Numbered from the stretch's first letter, positions 10,848 to 22,731 are shown. The stretch is DNA of 64,000 bases from Nocardia shimofusensis NBRC 100134 (GCF_001613125.1 NZ_BDBT01000013.1:1-64000); one strand, 5' to 3'. Translations and numbers: made by a program. Notes: generated by a model not told the origin, from the letters alone.

Positions 10848-12023
10848 CTACCCGGGCGGCGGTGTGTGTCGGGACTCGTCCCGGCTCCGCAAACCAGGTA
10901 TCGCGGTCACCACGAGCGCGAACACCAGTCCGCCCGCCATCAGCAACACGACCACCCTGCGATCCATCAGCGACGTGCCGACCGCACCGAATGCGAGCAC
11001 ACCGACCCACAAGTAGATGAGCAGCACCACCCGGCGATGGGAATGGCCGATCTGCAACAACCGGTGGTGCAGGTGCATTTTGTCCGGGGTCGAGAAACTC
11101 ACGCCCGCGCGCACCCGGCGCAGAATCGCCAGCAGCAGATCCAGCACCGGAATGAACATCACCGCGCCGACCAGCAGTACCGGTGAGAGCAGGCCGACGA
11201 TGTCGCGCGGGCCGTAACCCTGCAGCGGAATTCGCCCGGACGCGCCGGTGGAGATCGCCGCCAGCATCAGGCCGATGAGCATCGAACCGGAATCGCCCAT
11301 GAATATCCGGGCGGGCTGGAAATTGTGCGGCAGGAATCCCAGGCACGCGCCCGCCAGCGCGGCGGCCAGCAGCGCGGGTGGATAGGTGTCGACCGAGCCG
11401 CCCTGTTCGTAGAGCAGGCCCACCGAGAACACGAAAACCGCGCTCGCCGCGATCAATCCCAGACCGCCCGCCAGCCCGTCGAGACCGTCGACGAAATTCA
11501 TCGCGTTGATCAGGGTCACCGTGATGGCGACGGTGACCAGGCCGCCTTGCAGCGCGTCGAGCACCACGGTCGAGTCGTCGAAGGGGTTGTAGATGACGAA
11601 CCAGCTCAGCCCCATCATGGCCATCACGCCCGCGGCGGTGACCTGACCGGCGAACTTGGTGAGCGCGTCCAGACCCCAGCGGTCGTCGATGATGCCGACC
11701 ACCACGATCAGCGTGGCCGCGACCAGTACCGCCGGGATGTCCGGGGCGTAGTCGAAACCTCGTCGCAGCGCGGGCAATTGGTGGGCGAACAAGACGGCGG
11801 CGACGACGCCGGTGTACATGCCGACACCGCCCATGCGCGGGATCGGCTCCAGATGCACGTCGCGAGCGCGCGGGACCGCGATGGCGCCGAAGCCGATCGC
11901 CAGCACCCGCACGCCACCGGTGGCCAGGAAGGTCACGGTCGCGGAGACGAGCAGGACCAGGACGAGCTCGCGGAGTGGGACCACAGAGCCGGCGCCGGAG
12001 AACGCCAGGATCACGCCGGACAC
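10848..12023 (-). CDS. wecA: Undecaprenyl-phosphate GlcNAc-1-phosphate transferase family
   Basis: Polytopic membrane enzyme (391 residues, ~11 spans) of the WecA/Rfe/MraY family that transfers a sugar-1-phosphate to polyprenyl phosphate. In mycolata this starts the arabinogalactan linker. Catalytic motifs are present: the Asp pair in IIDDRWGLDALTKF, NAMNFVDGLDGLAGG, FMGDSGSMLIG and the His-rich MHLHHRLLQIGHSHR. It starts at a GTG, 28 bases after the Sua5 gene. Confidence 0.93.
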   Translation of the reverse strand: MSGVILAFSGAGSVVPLRELVLVLLVSATVTFLATGGVRVLAIGFGAIAVPRARDVHLEPIPRMGGVGMYTGVVAAVLFAHQLPALRRGFDYAPDIPAVLVAATLIVVVGIIDDRWGLDALTKFAGQVTAAGVMAMMGLSWFVIYNPFDDSTVVLDALQGGLVTVAITVTLINAMNFVDGLDGLAGGLGLIAASAVFVFSVGLLYEQGGSVDTYPPALLAAALAGACLGFLPHNFQPARIFMGDSGSMLIGLMLAAISTGASGRIPLQGYGPRDIVGLLSPVLLVGAVMFIPVLDLLLAILRRVRAGVSFSTPDKMHLHHRLLQIGHSHRRVVLLIYLWVGVLAFGAVGTSLMDRRVVVLLMAGGLVFALVVTAIPGLRSRDESRHTPPPG

Positions 12024-12051
12024 CGTCCGATCACGGGTGTGCTCACACGCC

Positions 12052-12717
12052 TCACCGGGCCGCGGGGGTGATCAGTTCGTCCGGCGACATTCCGAGCACT
12101 TCGGCGATCTCGGTGACCGCCACCGCGCCCTCGCGCAGCACTCTGGGCTGATCGGCGGTCAGGTCCACGATGGTCGACGCCACCGCGTGCGCGGCCGGTC
12201 CGCCGTCGAGGTAGACCGACACCAGGCTGCCGAGCTGTTCACGCGCTTCGGCCACGGTCGTGGCGGGCGGCTGACCGGAGACATTGGCGCTGGAGACCGC
12301 GAGCGGGCCGACCTCGCGCAGCAGATCCAGCGCGACGGGGTGCAACGGCATCCGCAGCATCACCGTGCCGCGCGTGTCACCGAGGTCCCAGGCCAGCGAA
12401 GGTGCCTGCTGCACAACGAGACTCAGCCCACCGGGCCAGAACGCCCGGATCAGCTCCCTGGCCTGCGGGCGCACCGAGAACACCAGCCCGTCGATCGTGT
12501 TCCACGACCCGACCAGCACCGGGACCGGCATGTCGCGACCGCGCCGCTTGGCGGCCAGCAGTTCGGCGACGGCGGTCGAATCGAAGGCGTCTGCCGCCAG
12601 CCCGTACAGGGTGTCGGTGGGCATCACCACGAGTCGCCCGGACTTCAGGGCGCTGGTGGCCGCGGTCAGTCCGGCAGCGCGCGAGTCGGAATCCGCGCAG
12701 TCGTAGACGGTACTCAC
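12052..12717 (-). CDS. L-threonylcarbamoyladenylate synthase (Sua5/YrdC)
   Basis: Makes threonylcarbamoyl-AMP for the t6A37 modification of ANN-decoding tRNAs. The YrdC motifs are visible: VVMPTDTLYGLAADAF, the Lys-Arg-rich AKRRGRDMPVPVLV and VSSANVSGQPP. It is 221 residues, typical of the short form without the extra Sua5 domain. It starts at a GTG and lies between prmC and wecA, as in mycobacteria. Confidence 0.93.
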   Translation of the reverse strand: MSTVYDCADSDSRAAGLTAATSALKSGRLVVMPTDTLYGLAADAFDSTAVAELLAAKRRGRDMPVPVLVGSWNTIDGLVFSVRPQARELIRAFWPGGLSLVVQQAPSLAWDLGDTRGTVMLRMPLHPVALDLLREVGPLAVSSANVSGQPPATTVAEAREQLGSLVSVYLDGGPAAHAVASTIVDLTADQPRVLREGAVAVTEIAEVLGMSPDELITPAAR

Positions 12718-12812
12718 GCCCCCATCCTGTCACGCGGCGCGGTGAAGACCCGTATCAGGCCGCCACGGTCACCAACGCGGTGTGCCGTCATGGCGGGGAC
12801 ACCGGCCCGGGG

Positions 12813-13703
12813 TCAGGCCGGGTCACCCGGCGTCGTCCTGCGCGCCACGACGAAACGCGGCCGGCCCGCGAGGTCGGGGTGCTCGACGACCTCGGTGAAC
12901 GCACGGCTGTCGCTCAGCAGAGCGGCCAGGGCCGAGCCGTTGGTGTCGTCGTGCTCGATGCCGGTGGCGCCGCCCGGGCGCAGCAGGCGCGTCACGGTCG
13001 GCAGCATCGCGCGGACCACGTCGAGACCGTCCGGGCCGCCGAACAGCGCGCGATGCGGGTCGTGATCGGCGACCTCGGGCTCGAGTTCGGCGCCGTCGGG
13101 GATGTAGGGCGGATTCGCGAGCACCAGGTCGACGCGGCCGTTCAGCTCGGTGAGCAGGTCGGGGTCGGTGACGTCGTCGGCGTGCAGGACGATCGGGGTG
13201 TCGCCGTCGGCGATCCGGGCGTCGGCGTTGCGCCGAGCCCAGATCAGGGCGTCGGGATCGATCTCGACGGCGTGCACCCGGGCGTCCGGCCTGGCGTGCG
13301 CGACGGCCAGGGCGAGCGCGCCCGAACCGGTGCACAGGTCGACCACGATCGGCTGATGATCGTGCGGCAGCGATTCCAGGTGCGCCAGTGCCCACGCGAA
13401 CAGCAGCTCGGTCTCCGGGCGCGGCACGAACACCCCCGGCCCGACCGCGAGTTCGATCTCCCCCATCGCCGCGACGCCGGTCAGATACTGCAACGGCTCG
13501 CGGCGCACCCGGCGGTCGACGAGTTCCTGGTAGCGCTCGAGCACGCTCGCCTCGACCATCGGCACCAACGCCAGGCGCGGACGCTCGACGCCCAGCAGGT
13601 GGGCGGCCAGCAGTTCGGCGTCCGCGCGGGGGCTGGCCACCCCCGCCGAGCGCAGTTTCTCCGACGCGGATTCGATGACCGGGCGCAACGCTGTTCTGCT
13701 CAC
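12813..13703 (-). CDS. prmC: Peptide chain release factor N5-glutamine methyltransferase
   Basis: Methylates the Gln of the GGQ motif in release factors using S-adenosylmethionine. The AdoMet site VVDLCTGSGALALAV and the catalytic NPPY (LVLANPPYIPDG) are present. The frame is open to a GTG at 13730, but that start would fall inside a strong hairpin; the GTG at 13703 has GGGAG just upstream and gives 296 residues. It follows prfA, its substrate's gene, by ~55 bases. Confidence 0.94.
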   Translation of the reverse strand: MSRTALRPVIESASEKLRSAGVASPRADAELLAAHLLGVERPRLALVPMVEASVLERYQELVDRRVRREPLQYLTGVAAMGEIELAVGPGVFVPRPETELLFAWALAHLESLPHDHQPIVVDLCTGSGALALAVAHARPDARVHAVEIDPDALIWARRNADARIADGDTPIVLHADDVTDPDLLTELNGRVDLVLANPPYIPDGAELEPEVADHDPHRALFGGPDGLDVVRAMLPTVTRLLRPGGATGIEHDDTNGSALAALLSDSRAFTEVVEHPDLAGRPRFVVARRTTPGDPA

Positions 13704-13708
13704 GCTCC

Positions 13709-13734
13709 CACTGTGCCCGAAGTCGGGCACAGTG
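13709..13734 (-). terminator. Hairpin between prfA and prmC
   Basis: A perfect 12-bp inverted repeat (13709-13720 and 13723-13734) with a 2-base loop ends just before the prmC ribosome-binding site. It could be a partial terminator or a structure that limits prmC translation. Confidence 0.6.
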
Positions 13735-13758
13735 AGGCGCGGGACGCCGGAATCGAGG

Positions 13759-14829
<1,071 letters not shown>

Positions 14830-14892
14830 GCTGCTTCCTCTTCCTCGGATTCGGGCCCTGCGGACAGCGACCCTGATGGGGTGGGGAAAACA

Positions 14893-14929
14893 CCGACGCC
14901 CGGGCCTGCGATGCAGGACCGGGCGTCGG
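14893..14929 (-). terminator. Terminator after rpmE
   Basis: An 11-bp perfect stem (14893-14903 / 14919-14929) with a further CCTGC/GCAGG inner stem begins 9 bases after the rpmE stop. It lies upstream of prfA, so prfA should have its own promoter or rely on read-through. Confidence 0.8.
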
Positions 14930-14937
14930 CGAGGAAG

Positions 14938-15171
14938 CTACTTGGCGTCGTCGGCCTTCTTGCCCGCGCGCTTGCCGTAGCGGGCCTCGAAGCGGGCCAC
15001 GCGACCGCCGGTGTCCAGGATCTTCTGCTTGCCGGTGTAGAACGGATGGCACTGCGAGCAGACCTCGACGGTGATCTGTCCGGACTGCTTGGTGCTGCGA
15101 GTCTGGAAGGTGTTGCCACAACCGCAGACGACATTGGTGTCGACGTAGGTCGGGTGAATTCCGGCCTTCAT
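14938..15171 (-). CDS. rpmE: 50S ribosomal protein L31
   Basis: Ribosomal large-subunit protein of 77 residues. It is the zinc-binding form: Cys residues in VVCGCGNTF and [11 protein letters not shown]. The ATG at 15171 (MKAGIHPTY) has GAGAGG upstream and is the family start, although the frame is open to 15213. The C-terminus is Lys-rich. It lies between rho and prfA. Confidence 0.97.
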   Translation of the reverse strand: MKAGIHPTYVDTNVVCGCGNTFQTRSTKQSGQITVEVCSQCHPFYTGKQKILDTGGRVARFEARYGKRAGKKADDAK

Positions 15172-15359
15172 GGGTGTCCTCTCGATATTGGCCGCCGGGT
15201 CGCCCACGATCATGGTGACGATCGGGACGTGAACCGGGACCGACTAGGCGGGATGTCCGCGGAACGCGGCGGACGCACGGCGGTCCAGTATGCCAGAACC
15301 GTCGTCACCCTCCCAAAACACCCCTGGCGTGCGCTTTGTTCCCCACCTCCGGGCAGAAC

Positions 15360-15399
15360 CCGACGAGGACCCCGCGTGTGTGCGGGGCCCTCGTCGGGT
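15360..15399 (-). terminator. Terminator after rho
   Basis: A 17-bp stem with one mismatch (15360-15376 / 15383-15399) and a 6-base loop begins 21 bases past the rho stop codon. Confidence 0.82.
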
Positions 15400-15419
15400 G
15401 TGTCACCGATCGGCTCGGA

Positions 15420-17549
15420 CTACTCGTCCAGCGCGCCCGGCGCGGTCTTGCTGACCTGCATCAGGAACTCGAGGTTGTTCTTCGACTTCTTGAGGCGGTC
15501 GATCAGCAGGTCGATCGCCTGGTGCGAGTCCAGGCCGGAGAGCACACGGCGCAGCTTGTGCAGCACCGCGGCCTCGTCGGGGCTCAGCAGCAGCTCGTCC
15601 TTGCGGGTACCGGACGGGTTGACGTCCACCGCGGGGAACACGCGCCGCTCGGCGATCTTGCGGTCCAGCTTGAGCTCGGCGTTGCCGGTGCCCTTGAACT
15701 CCTCGAAGATCACCGTGTCACCGGTCGAACCGGTCTCCACCATCGCGGTGGCGATGATCGTCAGCGAGCCGCCGTTCTCGATATTGCGCGCCGCGCCGAG
15801 GAACCGCTTGGGCGGGTACAGCGCGGTCGAGTCGACACCACCGGAGAGGATGCGGCCGGAAGCGGGCGAGGAGTTGTTGTACGCCCGGCCCAATCGAGTG
15901 ATCGAGTCGAGCAGCACCACCACGTCTTTGCCCATTTCGACCAAGCGCTTGGCCCGCTCGATGGCCAGCTCGGCGACCGAGGTGTGATCGCTCGGCGGAC
16001 GGTCGAAGGTGGAGGCGATGACCTCACCCTTCACCGAACGCTGCATATCGGTGACCTCTTCGGGACGTTCGTCGACCAGCACCACCATCAGGTAGCACTC
16101 GGGGTTGTTGGTCGCGATCGCGTTGGCGATGTCCTGCATGATCGTGGTCTTGCCGGCCTTCGGCGGGGACACGATCAGCGCACGCTGGCCCTTGCCGATC
16201 GGCATGATCAGGTCGATCACGCGTGTGGTCAGCTTGTTGGGCTGAGTTTCCAGCCGCAGCCGCTGATTCGGGTACAGCGGGGTCAGCTTGCTGAACTCCG
16301 GTCGGCGCTTGGCCGCCTCGACGTCGCCGCCGTTGACGGTGTCCAGCCGCACCAGCGGATCGAACTTCTGACGCTGGCTGCCCTGCTCGCCGTCGCGCGG
16401 GGCGCGCACCGCGCCGGTGATCGCGTCACCGCGGCGCAGACCGTTCTTGCGGACCAGGTTCATCGACACGTAGACGTCGTTGGGCCCGGCCAGGTACCCC
16501 GAGGTGCGCACGAAGGCGTAGTTGTCCAGCACGTCGAGGATGCCCGCGACCGGCTGCAGCACGTCGTCCTCGCGGATCTCGAGCTCACGGCTCTCACCGC
16601 CGCCACCTTCGCGTTCACGCCCGCGGCGACGCTCACGGAACCGGCGTCCTCGCCGTCCACGACCGCTTTCGTCGTCGTCTCCGCCACGCGCGTCGTTGCG
16701 ACCGCCGCCCTGCTGACCGCGATCACCCTGGTTGCGATCACCCTGCTGGCCACGGTCGCCTTGCTGACCACGATCACCCTGGTTGCGATCACCCTGCTGG
16801 CCGCGATCACCTTGCTGACCGCGCTCACCCTGCTGGTTGCGATCGCCCTGCCCCTGGTTGCGCTCGCGCCTGCGGTCGCCGGAGTCCCCGTCGGACTTCG
16901 ACTCCTGCGCTTCGGCATTGTCCCCGCTGGAGCGGCCCTGTTCACGACCACGCCGCTGACGGCCACGACCACGCTGCCCCGGCTCGCGACCGGAGTCCTC
17001 GCCACCCTCGGAGAGGGTCTGGGCTTCTCCCGCGGCAGAGTCGGGCTGCGCGGCGGGCGCCTGCGTCGAGGCGGCGGCCTGCGCGCTCGGCGCGGCGTCC
17101 TCGGCCTCGGCGGCGGCCTTCACCTCGGCGCCCTTGCCCTCGGCAGCCTTCGCGGCGCCCTTGTCCTGGGCCCCCTTGTGCTGGGCGCCTCTGTCCTCGA
17201 CGTCCTTCGGCTCGGTCGGCTTGCCCTTGGCCGGAGCCGGCACCTCGAGAGCGGTCTGCTCGGCCTTCGCGTCGGAGCGAGCCGGCTTGTCGGACTTGGC
17301 GGCCTTGCCTGCCTGATTTTCTTTGATGGCGGCGATCAGATCGCCCTTGCGCATCCCGGAGGTGCCTCGGATTCCGAGCTCTCCGGCGAGGGCGCGCAAC
17401 TGCGGCAACAACATCCCAGTCAGCCCCGATCGTGCGACGTCGGTATGTTCGCTCATCTTCGAAATCTGTCCGGATTCACTTTCGCGGCCGCCCGAGGAAC
17501 TTGGGTTGGAATCCACCCCGGGTGTCGCGAGCAGGTCCGTATCTGTCAC
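15420..17549 (-). CDS. rho: Transcription termination factor Rho
   Basis: Hexameric RNA-dependent ATPase that ends transcription (709 residues). The order is an N-terminal Rho-N/SAP-like helical domain (about 42-80), then a ~220-residue low-complexity insert typical of actinobacterial Rho. The insert is first Ala/Lys/Asp-rich, then Arg/Gln/Gly/Asp repeats at 231-285. Next come the cold-shock RNA-binding domain (from ~325) and the ATPase core with Walker A PPKAGKTT and the Q-loop region. It starts at a GTG with GGAAGGAAAGGA upstream. A gap of ~310 bases separates it from thrB. Confidence 0.98.
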   Translation of the reverse strand: MTDTDLLATPGVDSNPSSSGGRESESGQISKMSEHTDVARSGLTGMLLPQLRALAGELGIRGTSGMRKGDLIAAIKENQAGKAAKSDKPARSDAKAEQTALEVPAPAKGKPTEPKDVEDRGAQHKGAQDKGAAKAAEGKGAEVKAAAEAEDAAPSAQAAASTQAPAAQPDSAAGEAQTLSEGGEDSGREPGQRGRGRQRRGREQGRSSGDNAEAQESKSDGDSGDRRRERNQGQGDRNQQGERGQQGDRGQQGDRNQGDRGQQGDRGQQGDRNQGDRGQQGGGRNDARGGDDDESGRGRRGRRFRERRRGREREGGGGESRELEIREDDVLQPVAGILDVLDNYAFVRTSGYLAGPNDVYVSMNLVRKNGLRRGDAITGAVRAPRDGEQGSQRQKFDPLVRLDTVNGGDVEAAKRRPEFSKLTPLYPNQRLRLETQPNKLTTRVIDLIMPIGKGQRALIVSPPKAGKTTIMQDIANAIATNNPECYLMVVLVDERPEEVTDMQRSVKGEVIASTFDRPPSDHTSVAELAIERAKRLVEMGKDVVVLLDSITRLGRAYNNSSPASGRILSGGVDSTALYPPKRFLGAARNIENGGSLTIIATAMVETGSTGDTVIFEEFKGTGNAELKLDRKIAERRVFPAVDVNPSGTRKDELLLSPDEAAVLHKLRRVLSGLDSHQAIDLLIDRLKKSKNNLEFLMQVSKTAPGALDE
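16695..16859. repeat. Coding tandem repeats in rho (RNQGDR/GQQGDR)
   Basis: About 165 bases encode alternating RNQGDRGQQGDR units (Rho residues ~231-285). Repeat unit lengths of 18-33 bases are nearly identical at DNA level, so copy number is likely to vary between strains. It is a disordered, basic-acidic linker rather than a folded part. Confidence 0.9.
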
Positions 17550-17857
17550 GGAAATCCTTTCCTTCCCTCGAATGCCGTGTGCTGAGTCGAGGGGTTCGTC
17601 CGCAGTCCGGGCACTGTGCCGGACTCGGTGTTGCCGTATCGCCTGCTCCGCCGGACCGGAGGCTTCGCCACCGGTGGTGAAAGGTGGGAGAGATCATTCC
17701 AGTTGCACAGCTACGCAGTACCCCCATGGCCTGGAGGCTCGAGCCTGGAGCCTGCTGGAGCGATTGCCCTGATGAAGCACCGGCGTCTGATGCGCACGAT
17801 GTACGGACTTGCCCAGGATAGCTGGAGTCGGTGAAACTCGGCAAGACGGACTCGCCG
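17550..17857 (-). promoter_or_regulatory. thrB-rho spacer, probable rho promoter and leader
   Basis: About 308 bases without a convincing gene. On the minus strand it contains TATCCT near 17818 (possible -10), a 10-bp palindrome GGCTCGAGCC around 17740, and a purine-rich ribosome site before rho. A long leader is usual for rho, which often regulates itself, but no specific structure is certain. Confidence 0.4.
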
Positions 17858-18805
17858 TCAGCTCACCCGGACGCCCTCGGCCAGTCCCGGCTCGATCACC
17901 CGCAGCCCCTCGGCCGCCGCGAGTTCCCTGAGCTCGACCGGAAAGTCGCTGGTGGCGAGGGCCAAGACGGTGGGTCCCGCGCCCGAGACGGTGGCCGGGA
18001 TACCCGCCGCGCGCAGTCGTTCGATCCACCGGGTCGTCACCGGCAGCGCGGGGGCACGCTGGGCCTGGTGCAACCGGTCGACGGTCGCGGGCATCAACAG
18101 TTCCGGGCGGGTGGTGAGCGCCACCACGGCCAGCGCGGCCCTGCTGACATTGAACGCGGCGTCGCCGTGCGGCACCGTGTCCGGCAGCAGGCCGCGGGTG
18201 TGCGCGGTGGAGGAGCGCACCTCGGGGATGAGCACCACCGGACGCAGCGCCGGATGCGGGTCCAGTCGCACGGCCCGGTACACCCGGCCGTGGTCGGGCA
18301 CCTCGACCCCGACCTCGGCCGAGGTCTCGGTCCAGGAAACGACGATGCCGCCGAGGACGCTGGCCGCCGCGTTGTCCGGGTGTCCCTCGAATTCCGAGGC
18401 CAGCTGCACCAATTGATCGGCGCCCGCGGCCAGATCCGGATCGAGGCGGGCGGCGAGCCCGGAGCCGGCAGCCAAACCGCCGACCACCGCCGAAGCCGAC
18501 GAACCCAGACCGCGCGAATGTGGAATCACGTTGCGGCACACCACGTCGAGGCCGTCGGCCCAGACGCCCGCGTGCTCGAGTCCGCGCTCGATCGCCCGCA
18601 CCACCAGATGCGTCGGGCCCCACGGCACGTCGTCGGCGCCCTCGCCCTCGACCCGGATGTTCAGCCCGGAATCGGTGGTGCGGACCTCGATTTCGTCGTA
18701 GATGCCCAAAGCCATTCCGAGCGAATCGAATCCGGGCCCGAGGTTGGCACTCGAGGCGGGCACCCGCGCGGTCACGGTGAGACCGGCGGGCAGCGTCCGT
18801 GTCAT
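17858..18805 (-). CDS. thrB: Homoserine kinase
   Basis: GHMP-family kinase that phosphorylates homoserine for threonine synthesis. The N-terminal [16 protein letters not shown] and ATP-binding [15 protein letters not shown] motifs are clear. The ATG at 18805 gives 315 residues; a TTG at 18829, two bases from the thrC stop, would add eight residues. Last gene of the argS-lysA-hom-thrC-thrB operon. Confidence 0.95.
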   Translation of the reverse strand: MTRTLPAGLTVTARVPASSANLGPGFDSLGMALGIYDEIEVRTTDSGLNIRVEGEGADDVPWGPTHLVVRAIERGLEHAGVWADGLDVVCRNVIPHSRGLGSSASAVVGGLAAGSGLAARLDPDLAAGADQLVQLASEFEGHPDNAAASVLGGIVVSWTETSAEVGVEVPDHGRVYRAVRLDPHPALRPVVLIPEVRSSTAHTRGLLPDTVPHGDAAFNVSRAALAVVALTTRPELLMPATVDRLHQAQRAPALPVTTRWIERLRAAGIPATVSGAGPTVLALATSDFPVELRELAAAEGLRVIEPGLAEGVRVS

Positions 18806-18830
18806 CGTCTGGGGTACGCGCGATTTCAAC

Positions 18831-19925
18831 TCAGGCCAGCTCGAGACGGGCGGCCACGGCCACCGGATCCACGGCGATCGCCTCGACCTGCGGCATGCCC
18901 AGCAGCGCGGTGTCGGGATCCTTGAGACCGTTGCCGGTGACCGTGCAGACCACGGTCAGGCCGGGCTCGAGCCAGCCGTCCTTGCGCGCGGCGAGCAGGC
19001 CCGCGACGGAAGCGGCCGAGGCGGGCTCGACGAACACGCCTTCCCTGGCCGCGACCAGGCGGTAGGCCTCGAGGATCTCCTCGTCGGTGGCCGCATGGAA
19101 TGCGCCGCCCGACTCCTCCTTGGCAGTGACCGCGCCGTTCCACGAGGCGGGCGCGCCGATGCGGATGGCCGTGGCGATCGTCTCGGGATCCTTGACCGGC
19201 GCCCCGTTGACCAGCGGCGCGGCCCCGGCGGCCTGCACACCGAGCATGCGCGGCAGCGAACCGGTGACGCCGTCGGCGAAGTACTCGCGGTAGCCGCGCC
19301 AGTACGCGGTGATGTTGCCCGCGTTGCCGACCGGCAGCGCGTGCACGTCGGGCGCCTTGCCGAGCACATCGCAGATCTCGAAGGACGCGGTCTTCTGTCC
19401 CTCGATGCGCGCCGGGTTCACCGAGTTCACCAGGCCGATGGACGGGAACTCCGAGGTGACCTTGCGGGCCAGCTCGAGACAGTCGTCGAAGTTGCCCTCG
19501 ACCTGGATGATCTGCGCGCCGAGCATGACGGCCTGGGCCAGCTTGCCCATCGCGATCTTGCCCTGCGGGATCAGCACCGCGCAGGTCATGCCCGCGCGGG
19601 TGGCGTAGGCCGCCGCCGAGGCCGAGGTGTTGCCGGTGGACGCGCACAGCACGGCCTTCTGACCGCGGTACTTGGCGTCGGTCATGGCCATGGTCATGCC
19701 GCGGTCCTTGAACGACCCGGTCGGGTTGGCGCCCTCGACCTTGAGGTAGACCTCGCACCCGGTCAGCTCGGACAGGTACGGCGCGGGCACCAACGGGGTG
19801 CCGCCCTCGAACAGGGTGACCGGCTCCCAGTCGGCCGCGCCCTCGAGCCGGTCACGGTAGGCGGCGATCAGACCCGGCCAGCGGGAATGCACGCCTGCCT
19901 GCGGGGCGACGCCTGCGGTACTCAT
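18831..19925 (-). CDS. thrC: Threonine synthase
   Basis: PLP enzyme converting O-phosphohomoserine to threonine (364 residues). The PLP-binding Lys is in [11 protein letters not shown] and the phosphate-binding Gly/Ser loop in [13 protein letters not shown]. Its ATG overlaps the hom stop by four bases, so the two are translationally coupled. Confidence 0.97.
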   Translation of the reverse strand: MSTAGVAPQAGVHSRWPGLIAAYRDRLEGAADWEPVTLFEGGTPLVPAPYLSELTGCEVYLKVEGANPTGSFKDRGMTMAMTDAKYRGQKAVLCASTGNTSASAAAYATRAGMTCAVLIPQGKIAMGKLAQAVMLGAQIIQVEGNFDDCLELARKVTSEFPSIGLVNSVNPARIEGQKTASFEICDVLGKAPDVHALPVGNAGNITAYWRGYREYFADGVTGSLPRMLGVQAAGAAPLVNGAPVKDPETIATAIRIGAPASWNGAVTAKEESGGAFHAATDEEILEAYRLVAAREGVFVEPASAASVAGLLAARKDGWLEPGLTVVCTVTGNGLKDPDTALLGMPQVEAIAVDPVAVAARLELA

Positions 19926-21280
19926 TCTTCGGTGCCTTCCAGTCTCAGGACACTTGTCACGGATGTGACGGACTCCATCTCCGCGAGGGCGGCGACGGTG
20001 TCCGCGAGCGCCGACTCCACGGCGTGGTGAGTCACGACGACCAGCCGAGCGCCCTCGCCGTGTCCTTCCTGGCGGACCGTCGAGATGCTGACCTCGTGCT
20101 TGGCGAATTCGCCCGCCACCTTGGCCAGAACACCGGGACGGTCTTCGACCTGCAGGTTGACGTGATAGCGGGTGGGCGTGTCGCCGATCGGCGCGATCGG
20201 TAGCTCAGCATAAACCGATTCGCCCGGAGCGCGGCCACCGAAGAACTTGTTGCGGGCGGCCATCACCAGATCGCCGAGCACCGCCGATGCCGTCGGCGCG
20301 CCACCGGCGCCCTGACCGTAGAACATCAGCCTGCCCGCGTTCTCGGCCTCCACGACCACGGCGTTGAAGGCGCCGGTCACCGCCGCCAGCGGATGCTTGC
20401 GCGGGATCAGCGCCGGGTAGACCCGCACCGACACGCGTTCCTTGCCGCCCTCGGCGGGGGTGGGCTCGCCCGGTCCCGCGGGGACCCGCTCGCAGATTGC
20501 CAGCAGTTTGACCGTGCAGTTCAGCGCCGAGGCGGTCTCGAGATCCTCCGCGCTGATCTCGGAAATGCCCTCGCGGTAGACGTCGGCGGCGGTGACGCGG
20601 GTGTGGAAGGCCAGCGAGGCCAGGATGGCGGCCTTGGCGGCGGCGTCGTATCCCTCGACATCGGCGGTCGGATCGGCTTCGGCGTACCCGAGGCGGGTGG
20701 CCTCGGCCAGGGTGGCGGAGTAGTCCGCGCCGGTCTCGTCCATCGCCGAGAGGATGAAGTTGGTGGTGCCGTTGACGATGCCGACCACCCGGTTGACCCG
20801 GTCGCCGGACAGCGACTGGATGAGCGGGCGCACCACCGGGATCGCGCCCGCCACCGCGGCCTCGAAGTACAGGTCGGCGCGGTTGCGCTCGGCGGCGGCG
20901 GCGAGCTCGCCGGTGTAGTCGGCCAGCAGCGCCTTGTTGGCGGTCACCACCGACTTGCCGGAGTTCAGTGCCGACAGGATCAGCGCGCGCGCCGGATTGA
21001 TGCCGCCGACGACCTCGACCACCAGGTCGACGTCGTCGCGCGCGACCAGCGCCTCGGCGTCGGTGGTCAGCAGTTCGGCGGGGATGCCGCGGTCCTTGCC
21101 GAGATCGCGCACCGCGACGCCGCGCAGGATCACCGGGGCGCCGACACGGGCGCGCAGGTCATCGGCGTGCTCGCGCAGGATGCGCACGACCTCGGTGCCG
21201 ACGTTGCCCATACCGAGCACCGCGACACCGATCGGACGATCGGTCCCCCAGGCGCCGTTGTTGGCCGCTTCGGTCATCAC
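19922..21280 (-). CDS. hom: Homoserine dehydrogenase
   Basis: NAD(P)-dependent reduction of aspartate semialdehyde to homoserine (452 residues). It has an N-terminal Rossmann motif [14 protein letters not shown], the catalytic domain with [11 protein letters not shown], and a C-terminal ACT domain ([16 protein letters not shown]), which implies threonine feedback. The GTG/ATG start pair overlaps the lysA stop. Confidence 0.97.
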   Translation of the reverse strand: MMTEAANNGAWGTDRPIGVAVLGMGNVGTEVVRILREHADDLRARVGAPVILRGVAVRDLGKDRGIPAELLTTDAEALVARDDVDLVVEVVGGINPARALILSALNSGKSVVTANKALLADYTGELAAAAERNRADLYFEAAVAGAIPVVRPLIQSLSGDRVNRVVGIVNGTTNFILSAMDETGADYSATLAEATRLGYAEADPTADVEGYDAAAKAAILASLAFHTRVTAADVYREGISEISAEDLETASALNCTVKLLAICERVPAGPGEPTPAEGGKERVSVRVYPALIPRKHPLAAVTGAFNAVVVEAENAGRLMFYGQGAGGAPTASAVLGDLVMAARNKFFGGRAPGESVYAELPIAPIGDTPTRYHVNLQVEDRPGVLAKVAGEFAKHEVSISTVRQEGHGEGARLVVVTHHAVESALADTVAALAEMESVTSVTSVLRLEGTEE

Positions 21281-22731
21281 TCAACCTCCAGACTCAGCAG
21301 ATCCGCCACCGTCTCCCGGCGCAGCACCAACCGGGCCCGGCCGTCGCGCACGGCGACGACCGCCGGACGCGTCAGCTGGTTGTACCGGCTGGACATGGAA
21401 TAGCAGTACGCGCCGGTGGCGGCCACCGCGATCAGATCGCCCGGCCCCACATCGGCGGGCATCCAGGTGTCACGGATGACGATGTCACCGCTCTCGCAGT
21501 GCTTTCCGACCACACGTGCCACCACGGCGGGCGCGTCCGACGCCCGCGAGACCAGCCGGCAGTCGTACTCGGCCTGGTAGAGCGCGGGACGGATGTTGTC
21601 GCTCATGCCGCCGTCGACGCTGATGTAGCGCCTGCGCACTCCGCCGTCGAGTGAGACGTCCTTGACGGTGCCGACCTCGTAGACGGTGACCGTGCCCGGT
21701 CCCGCGATGGCGCGCCCCGGCTCCACCGCGATAGCGGGCTCGGGCAGGCCCGCGCGGGCGGCTTCCTCGGCGACGACCCGCCGCAGATTGGCCGCGAACT
21801 CCGCCAGCGGCGGCGGATCGTCGTCGGGCAGGTAGGCGATGCCGAGGCCACCGCCGAGATCCAGGGTCGCGATCTGGGCAGTGCGCTCGGCGCCGAACTT
21901 GTCGACGGCCTCGCGCAGCAGGCCGAGAATGCGCCGGGCGGCGATCTCGAAGCCGTCGATCTCGAAGATCTGCGAGCCGATGTGCGAGTGCAGGCCCACC
22001 AGGCGCAGATTACCTGCCTCGAAGACCCGGGCCAGGGCCTCCATCGCGTCGCCGCCCGCGATCGAGAAGCCGAACTTCTGATCCTCGTGCGCGGTCGAGA
22101 TGTATTCGTGGGTATGGGCTTCCACGCCGACGGTGATCCGCACCAGCACGTCCTGCACCACACCGGCGCGGCGCGCGACGGCGTCGAGGCGCTCGATCTC
22201 GATCATCGAATCGATGACCACATGCCCGACTCCGGCGGTCACCGCGGCTTCGAGTTCGGCGATGGACTTGTTGTTGCCGTGCAAGGTGATTCGCTCGGCG
22301 GGGAAACCGGCGTGCAACGCCACCGCCAGCTCGCCGCCGGAGGCCACGTCCAGCGACAGTCCCTCTTCGTCGATCCAGCGGGCGATCGCGCCGCACAGGA
22401 AAGCCTTGGAGGCGTAGTGCACTCGGGCGCTGGGGCCGAAGGCACGCGCCATGTCGCGGCAGCGGGAGCGGAAATCGTCCTCGTCGATCACGAACAGCGG
22501 CGTGCCGAATTCCTCGGCCAGCTCGCGGACCGGCACACCGGCCAGTCGCACTTCGTCGGTGTCGTCACGCACGGCATTGCGCGGCCAGACGTTCGCGGGC
22601 AGGTCGATCAGCTGCCGCGCATCGGACGGCCGCATCGGCAGGGCCGGGGCGTGCGGAAGACGGGTCGACTCACTCGCGGAACCGCCACTGAGTTCGGCGT
22701 GCCGGGGACCGGCGGGATGCACGCTCATCAC
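21277..22731 (-). CDS. lysA: Diaminopimelate decarboxylase
   Basis: PLP fold-III enzyme forming lysine from meso-diaminopimelate (484 residues). The PLP Lys is in [11 protein letters not shown], followed by [22 protein letters not shown] and the Cys of [11 protein letters not shown]. It starts at GTG-ATG, overlapping the argS stop. It carries a ~40-residue N-terminal extension before the barrel domain, as in mycobacterial LysA. Confidence 0.97.
   Translation of the reverse strand: MMSVHPAGPRHAELSGGSASESTRLPHAPALPMRPSDARQLIDLPANVWPRNAVRDDTDEVRLAGVPVRELAEEFGTPLFVIDEDDFRSRCRDMARAFGPSARVHYASKAFLCGAIARWIDEEGLSLDVASGGELAVALHAGFPAERITLHGNNKSIAELEAAVTAGVGHVVIDSMIEIERLDAVARRAGVVQDVLVRITVGVEAHTHEYISTAHEDQKFGFSIAGGDAMEALARVFEAGNLRLVGLHSHIGSQIFEIDGFEIAARRILGLLREAVDKFGAERTAQIATLDLGGGLGIAYLPDDDPPPLAEFAANLRRVVAEEAARAGLPEPAIAVEPGRAIAGPGTVTVYEVGTVKDVSLDGGVRRRYISVDGGMSDNIRPALYQAEYDCRLVSRASDAPAVVARVVGKHCESGDIVIRDTWMPADVGPGDLIAVAATGAYCYSMSSRYNQLTRPAVVAVRDGRARLVLRRETVADLLSLEVE

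Noticed and set aside
16695..16859. CRISPR-like array
   Set aside because: The repeats are contiguous coding repeats within rho with no spacers and no cas genes.
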